The notes beneath the pieces were generated by a model, which was not told the DNA's origin, did not search any database, and was given only the letters and a program-made list of their open reading frames with translations. Both the position numbers and the translations under genes were made by a program. Shown here piece after piece: positions 59,191 to 64,000 of a DNA stretch of 64,000 nucleotides (its first letter is position 1; every line of letters starts with the position of its first letter). The DNA is from Sipunculus nudus (Eukaryota; Annelida; Sipuncula; Golfingiida; Sipunculidae). The stretch covers positions 10,433,019-10,497,018 of the forward strand of contig CM049306.1 in NCBI GenBank assembly GCA_026874595.1. Reading direction: 5' to 3'.

Positions 59191-59822
59191 AAAAATTGAC
59201 ATCCTTCTTTGGGCCGTATGCCATTTCCAATTTGTTTTGTCACTTCATGCCTTATTGTGATTTTGTTTTTCAATATGAATTGGTCACTGTAATTTATAAG
59301 GACTATAAATCAAATGTTATTCGCATTATACAACTTTATGCTTAACTTTGATCCTTAAAATTGATCAGACTTGTGATACTTATTTTTATGTTAGTTAGTG
59401 TATTTTTATTATTTTTTAAAAATATTTTTAATTATTTAATTTTAATTTTTATATGATAAGAGTGTGGTCGGTCACAATAGCCTATGGTTAATGTTGTCTT
59501 TGTTTGTAAAAACCGACATAAAGTAAAATGTATTATATCGAATGTCAGTATTATTCTCTTATTATCGCCCACATGTGCCTGCTTGTCATGAAAGTACTGA
59601 TGTGCATGCATATATACATTTATAAACAAGTCTTTAAAGCCAAAGCAACAAATACAGAGTGCATTTAAATTTATAAATCGTCATGGTTATATTTAAAGTT
59701 AGAGTTATATCCCTATGCATTAGCAATCAATCGATACGACCAATACGGCATGCAGCGCATTTCGATTATCGTATCGAAGTCGTGTATCGATTCGTATCGA
59801 TATATCGATATATTGATACAGC

Positions 59823-59827
<5 letters not shown>

Positions 59828-59902
<75 letters not shown>

Positions 59903-59995
59903 GTATCCAAAACCTTAGAATTTATTTAATTCAGAAACATTAATTGCATTTTTATTCATCATTAATTCGTTTATGACTGATTATACAGAATCCAT
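59828..59995. repeat. 309-bp repeat, unit 2, right part
   Basis: (AT)n, then (AG)n to about 59899, then TTTGGTATCCAAAACCTTAG and onward to ACAGAATCC, matching 56940-57101. It completes unit 2 on the far side of the 2.5-kb insertion. Confidence 0.85.
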
Positions 59996-60296
59996 GTAAT
60001 CCATTATTTTATTTTATATAACAAATTATAAATGGAAATAAACAAAGTGGATAATTTGTTAAATTGTATAAATTTACGAGGGATTAGAAATCTGAATGTT
60101 GTCGTCAGTTTTTAATCATGTGAATAAAACCCAGTACTCAAATTAAAACTTTCATTTATACTATACTGTTCATTTTTGGAACGATGTTGTCTCCAAGGAC
60201 AGTCGATCTATGCAAATTTGGAATGTTTCCATTATACCCTTCACCAAATTATATCATTATTTATATTAGGACATCGTTTGTATCAGAACACAGTTT

Positions 60297-60740
60297 CTTT
60301 ATTATTCAGTTATGAGTACTAAATAAGAAAAAAACCCTGAAATTTACGACAGTTTCGCAAATGTAATTCAACTGTATGTCATAAATCAATAAAACACATA
60401 TCAATAATACACACACCTTTATAATAGTGCGTATTGAGGACGAAGACACCTTTATTATTCAATAATGAGTACTGAATAAGAAAACACTGAATTTTACGAC
60501 AGTTTCGCAAATGTCATTCAACTGTATGTCATAAATCAATAAGACACACATCCATAAAACACACACCTCTATAATAGTGCGTGATGAGGATGGAGACACC
60601 TTCATTTTTCAGTTGTCAGTACTGAATAAGAAGAATTGAAATTTCCGACAGTTTCACTGTCATTCAACTGCATGTCGTACATCTATATGACACACATCAG
60701 TGACAGACACACCTCTATTATCGTCCAAGTATTTCGCGGG
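60297..60740. repeat. Tandem repeat of about 150 bp, three units
   Basis: Units start at 60297, 60450 and 60600 (CTTTATTATTCAGT-like). Shared strings include GACAGTTTCGCAAATGT, TTCAACTGTATGTCATAAAT and ACACACACCTCTATAATAGT. The third is more diverged. Confidence 0.9.
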
Positions 60741-61083
60741 TACACTATATTCCTTTAAAACATGCCGGATCTTTAGGTATGCGCGTTGTATTCTTTTTTT
60801 TTAGCTATTTCGCAAGGCGAGGCCGGGCGGATTTCGGTTGAAAACAAAGGATAGGGTCGAGGTAAGATCGTATGCGCAATCGATGGAAGTGGTCTGTCGG
60901 CCATCATTACGACTCCTGATTGACCACATGCATGAACCGCACCTGTTGCTTAGCTACGTATTTCCAATCAAACCATGCCACATTATATGTATACATAGAA
61001 TAGAGTTATTATAAAAAACCCTTACCAGATATGCAAGCGATTAAATACCAATATTCCTCTTGTAATATTTCGGCTTCTCTTAC
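60741..61083. other. Intron-like spacer
   Basis: Nothing specific recognised. GC content is slightly higher than in the preceding repeats. Confidence 0.3.
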
Positions 61084-61201
61084 CTTCCAGCAAACTAATG
61101 TTGTCTGCCACGGAACCCTGCATGGGCGTTGCCGATCGATATGACAGCCTCTCGTGAGCATCAGACGTAATGAGATATACAGGAACGCAGGCATTATCGT
61201 C
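61084..61201 (-). CDS. Candidate internal exon, unrecognised gene
   Basis: On the minus strand a polypyrimidine run and CATGAAG acceptor (61202 onward) precede 118 bases that end at a strong donor, GGAAG/GTAAGAG. In phase 0 it encodes DDNACVPVYLITSDAHERLS, then YRSATPMQGSVADNISLLE plus one base. Codon use is balanced with many CpG codons, and a complete donor match is rare by chance, so this is a good exon candidate. It lies downstream (minus strand) of the exon-like ORF at 62533-62864, whose end phase fits. I do not recognise the protein family. Confidence 0.5.
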
Positions 61202-61314
61202 CTTCATGAAAAAAACACTCAGCTCTAATTGAACGGATGTGCTCAACGGTTAGTCACCAGCACAGAGGCTTAATGTTTGTTTATTTTATTTTTATTAAAC
61301 TAAATATTTAATAA

Positions 61315-62532
<1,218 letters not shown>

Positions 62533-62864
62533 CTGTTTCAATGATAAACTGACTGAACCAATATAAAAGGAATGATCATTTTCGTCAACAATGCCATTGA
62601 TGCCATTTTCATCTGTCATTTTTTTTTTCGATTCTTTGTGGCTGTTATCTCCGGCATATTTTGTTCTCTTTAGGTCTCCCATCTCATGTATGGCTGATGC
62701 AGCAGCTCCTTCATGAGATGCCAAGGACCATCTGTTCAGCCTTCTAACGCCATCTCCCTCCATGGAGTCAAGACCTTGTGGAATCGATGGTTGGGTATTT
62801 AACAGGATGATCCTGACAGAATTGCTAATGCACGTCGCACTCAGTATGGGCAGCGTTTTAATAT
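62533..62864 (-). CDS. Candidate exon, unrecognised gene
   Basis: The minus-strand open frame reads, from a possible acceptor TTTGACAG (62865 onward), DIKTLPILSATCISNSV, then about 90 residues including QGLDSMEGDGVRRLNRWSLA and HEGAAASAIHEMGDLKRTKY, to SFYIGSVSLSLKQ. There a donor-like CAG/GTTTGAG occurs just before the stop codon. An alternative acceptor TCTGTCAG would start it at 62812. The charged, low-hydrophobicity composition and non-random codon choice suggest real coding. Its inferred end phase (0) fits the start phase of 61084-61201. No domain is recognised. A terminal exon ending LKQV is the alternative. Confidence 0.45.
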
Positions 62865-63054
62865 CTGTCAAATAACCGAATGACCAGCGTGAAGAGTGTA
62901 CAAAATCAACTGCAAGGAAAAAATACGAACAGGGCCCATCCAACCTTATGTATCATATCGTGATAGATGGTCCAGAATCTGAAAGTGAATGATTTTCCAT
63001 CCCTCAAACCTTATCTGTACTATTTGGATCAATGTATTGGAAAACATACTCATA

Positions 63055-63058
<4 letters not shown>
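62865..63058. other. Short spacer
   Basis: Open frame continues on the minus strand to 62943, but it is beyond the likely acceptor and not supported as coding. Confidence 0.3.

Positions 63059-63101
<43 letters not shown>
63059..63101. repeat. (TA)n microsatellite
   Basis: About 21 TA units. ORFs with Tyr-Ile runs on both strands are by-products. Confidence 0.95.
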
Positions 63102-63105
<4 letters not shown>

Positions 63106-63217
63106 ACGAAGACAGGGCCGATCCGGGATTCGAACCCATGTCGGTGGCGCACATGTCCGGCGTTCCAACCGCTTCGGTAGAAAAGCAGTTCGGTCCGATT
63201 TATGTCACCCCGTAACA
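63102..63217 (-). mobile_element. tRNA-like repeat, copy 1
   Basis: The unit is bounded by TGTTACG and CGTAACA. On the minus strand it contains AGCGGTTGGAACGCCGGACA (A-box-like) and GGGTTCGAATCCCGGATC (a perfect B box), at tRNA-like spacing. It could be a SINE head or a very short repeat with TG...CA ends. Confidence 0.6.
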
Positions 63218-63322
63218 CATCCCCTCTTAGAGCGTTCTGCTATCAGAACAAGACTAATTATCCCAGGAGTCACACTTTGGTGAGCTTATTCCCTGGGCCA
63301 CGTTGGACGAGCCCTCATTTTA

Positions 63323-63450
63323 TGACGAAGACAAATTGCTCAGGGGAAAACATTGGGCCGATCCTTGTTTCGAATCCATGTTGGTGGCGCACAAGTCCGG
63401 CGTAGCAACCGTTTCGCTGGCAAAGCAAGTTTTTATGTCATCCTGTAACA
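63323..63450 (-). mobile_element. tRNA-like repeat, copy 2
   Basis: Same orientation and order as copy 1 (GGCCGATCC, TTCGAATCCATGT, GGTGGCGCACAAGTCCGGCG, CTGTAACA). It carries an insertion of about 22 bases after ACGAAGACA and a degraded B box. Confidence 0.55.
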
Positions 63451-63460
63451 ATATATATAT

Positions 63461-63735
63461 GTCAAGGCCCAGATTGCGATCTGGACGGATCTTAGATCTG
63501 TCCAGCCCAAATTGCGATCGCAGTTCAGGCCGGCCCAAACGGCGATCGCAATCCAGGCTGGCCAGATCTTAGATCCGTCCAGCCTATATTGCGATCGCAG
63601 TTTAGTCCGGCCCAGATTGCGATCTTGTCTTCCTTGCTTCAGGATCGCAATCTGGACTGGACAGATCTAAGATCTGTCCAGTCAAGACTGCGATCCTAAA
63701 CTCGACCAGCTCATATTGCGATCCATGCGATCCAA
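63461..63735. repeat. GATC-rich palindromic repeat block
   Basis: Three units of about 75-90 bp, each starting GGCCCA, combine TTGCGATC(GC), AGATCTTAGATC(T/C)GTCCAG and their complements. GCGATCGC occurs at 63514-63521, 63542-63549 and 63591-63598. A 29-bp palindrome (14-base arms, one-base centre) lies at 63655-63683. CCAGATTGCGATC at 63612 pairs with GATCGCAATCTGG at 63643. No coding or known element is recognised. Confidence 0.8.
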
Positions 63736-64000
63736 GTGTTTCAGCTTGTTAATTTATAGTTATTTTAAAATAAAAAAAATATTAAATATGTCTAAAAATT
63801 TTAAAATTTTTCTCAGACAAGTACTGATTAAATATGTCAATATGTTTCACTAATAATATTAAGACTCGTGGCTGTATCAGCTGTCACAAGACTATGTAAA
63901 TAATCAAAATCTGTATTGCTGGTTCCTCAAATTATGTTAATAAAATTAAACTTGCCCATCTCTAGTTTTCTCCTTGTACAATTTATAGGGTGTTCTTATG
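63736..64000. other. AT-rich tail of the window
   Basis: Nothing recognised. Confidence 0.4.

Larger units (their letters stand above)
57281..59827. mobile_element. 2.5-kb element inserted in an (AT)n tract
   Basis: The left end TTAGGGCTGGGTATCGG and the right end, read on the other strand, TTAGAGCTGTATCAATAT form imperfect inverted repeats. Both are followed by dense CGATACGTAT / GTATCGATTCG-type motifs. Outside lie the two halves of a 309-bp repeat unit, which demonstrates insertion. The interior holds a nested Tigger-like element and a LINE RT remnant. No transposase is recognisable. Confidence 0.65.

Noticed and set aside
63591-63598. GCGATCGC octamers as a sign of cyanobacterial DNA
   Set aside because: The octamer is frequent in cyanobacteria, but here it belongs to a local palindromic repeat within otherwise animal-like sequence.

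Overview
This looks like AT-rich intergenic or intronic DNA from an invertebrate animal genome, most likely a bivalve mollusc. That attribution is inference. It rests on several traits I associate with bivalve genomes: many repeats built like the oyster pearl/CvA-type elements (palindromic 5' end, tandem core repeats, an (ACGG)-type tetranucleotide tract, short conserved 3' end), tRNA-derived SINEs, pogo/Tigger-type and hAT-like miniature elements, and decayed LINE and Ty3/gypsy retroelements. No intact long gene is visible. There is no sign of bacterial operons, rRNA, CRISPR or a complete virus.

Layout. 0.6-4.4 kb: members of a rolling-circle-like repeat family (called family F1 here), including a 671-bp direct repeat and a (GGAC)n tract. 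4.5-4.6 kb: a convincing small coding exon on the minus strand. 6.0-9.5 kb: a broken Ty3/gypsy element on the plus strand, interrupted by a minus-strand LINE fragment. 10-30 kb: scattered fragments (a possible SGNH domain, a MITE with a 5-bp flanking repeat, a 43-bp minisatellite, LINE endonuclease pieces, a 320-bp tandem repeat hit by a SINE). 22.4-29.7 kb: a 7.3-kb composite of family F2, made of two tandem duplications (2,023 bp and 1,636 bp) with an F1 element nested in each 2,023-bp copy. 30.7-33.05 kb: a 36/38-bp minisatellite. 33.05-44.32 kb: more F2 composites, apparently interrupting that minisatellite, because one unit reappears at 44.33 kb. This stretch also holds a roughly 3.7-kb low-repeat island with an exon-like ORF.

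44.5-64 kb: a 1.7-kb element with long inverted ends; two GC-rich blocks with a cryptic 10-11-bp period; a foldback element; a LINE endonuclease fragment; SINEs; a 2.5-kb element inserted in an (AT)n tract and itself carrying a nested Tigger-like element; and two exon-like ORFs on the minus strand (61.1 and 62.5-62.9 kb) whose inferred splice phases match. The window closes with two tRNA-like repeats and a block of GATC-rich palindromes.

How the parts work together: apart from three or four candidate exons, the window is a record of nested insertions. Two element families (F1, F2) share the same terminal layout with different core sequences, and in-window empty sites and split repeats allow the order of events to be read. 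Protein calls come from reading translations by eye; none has been checked by a database search.
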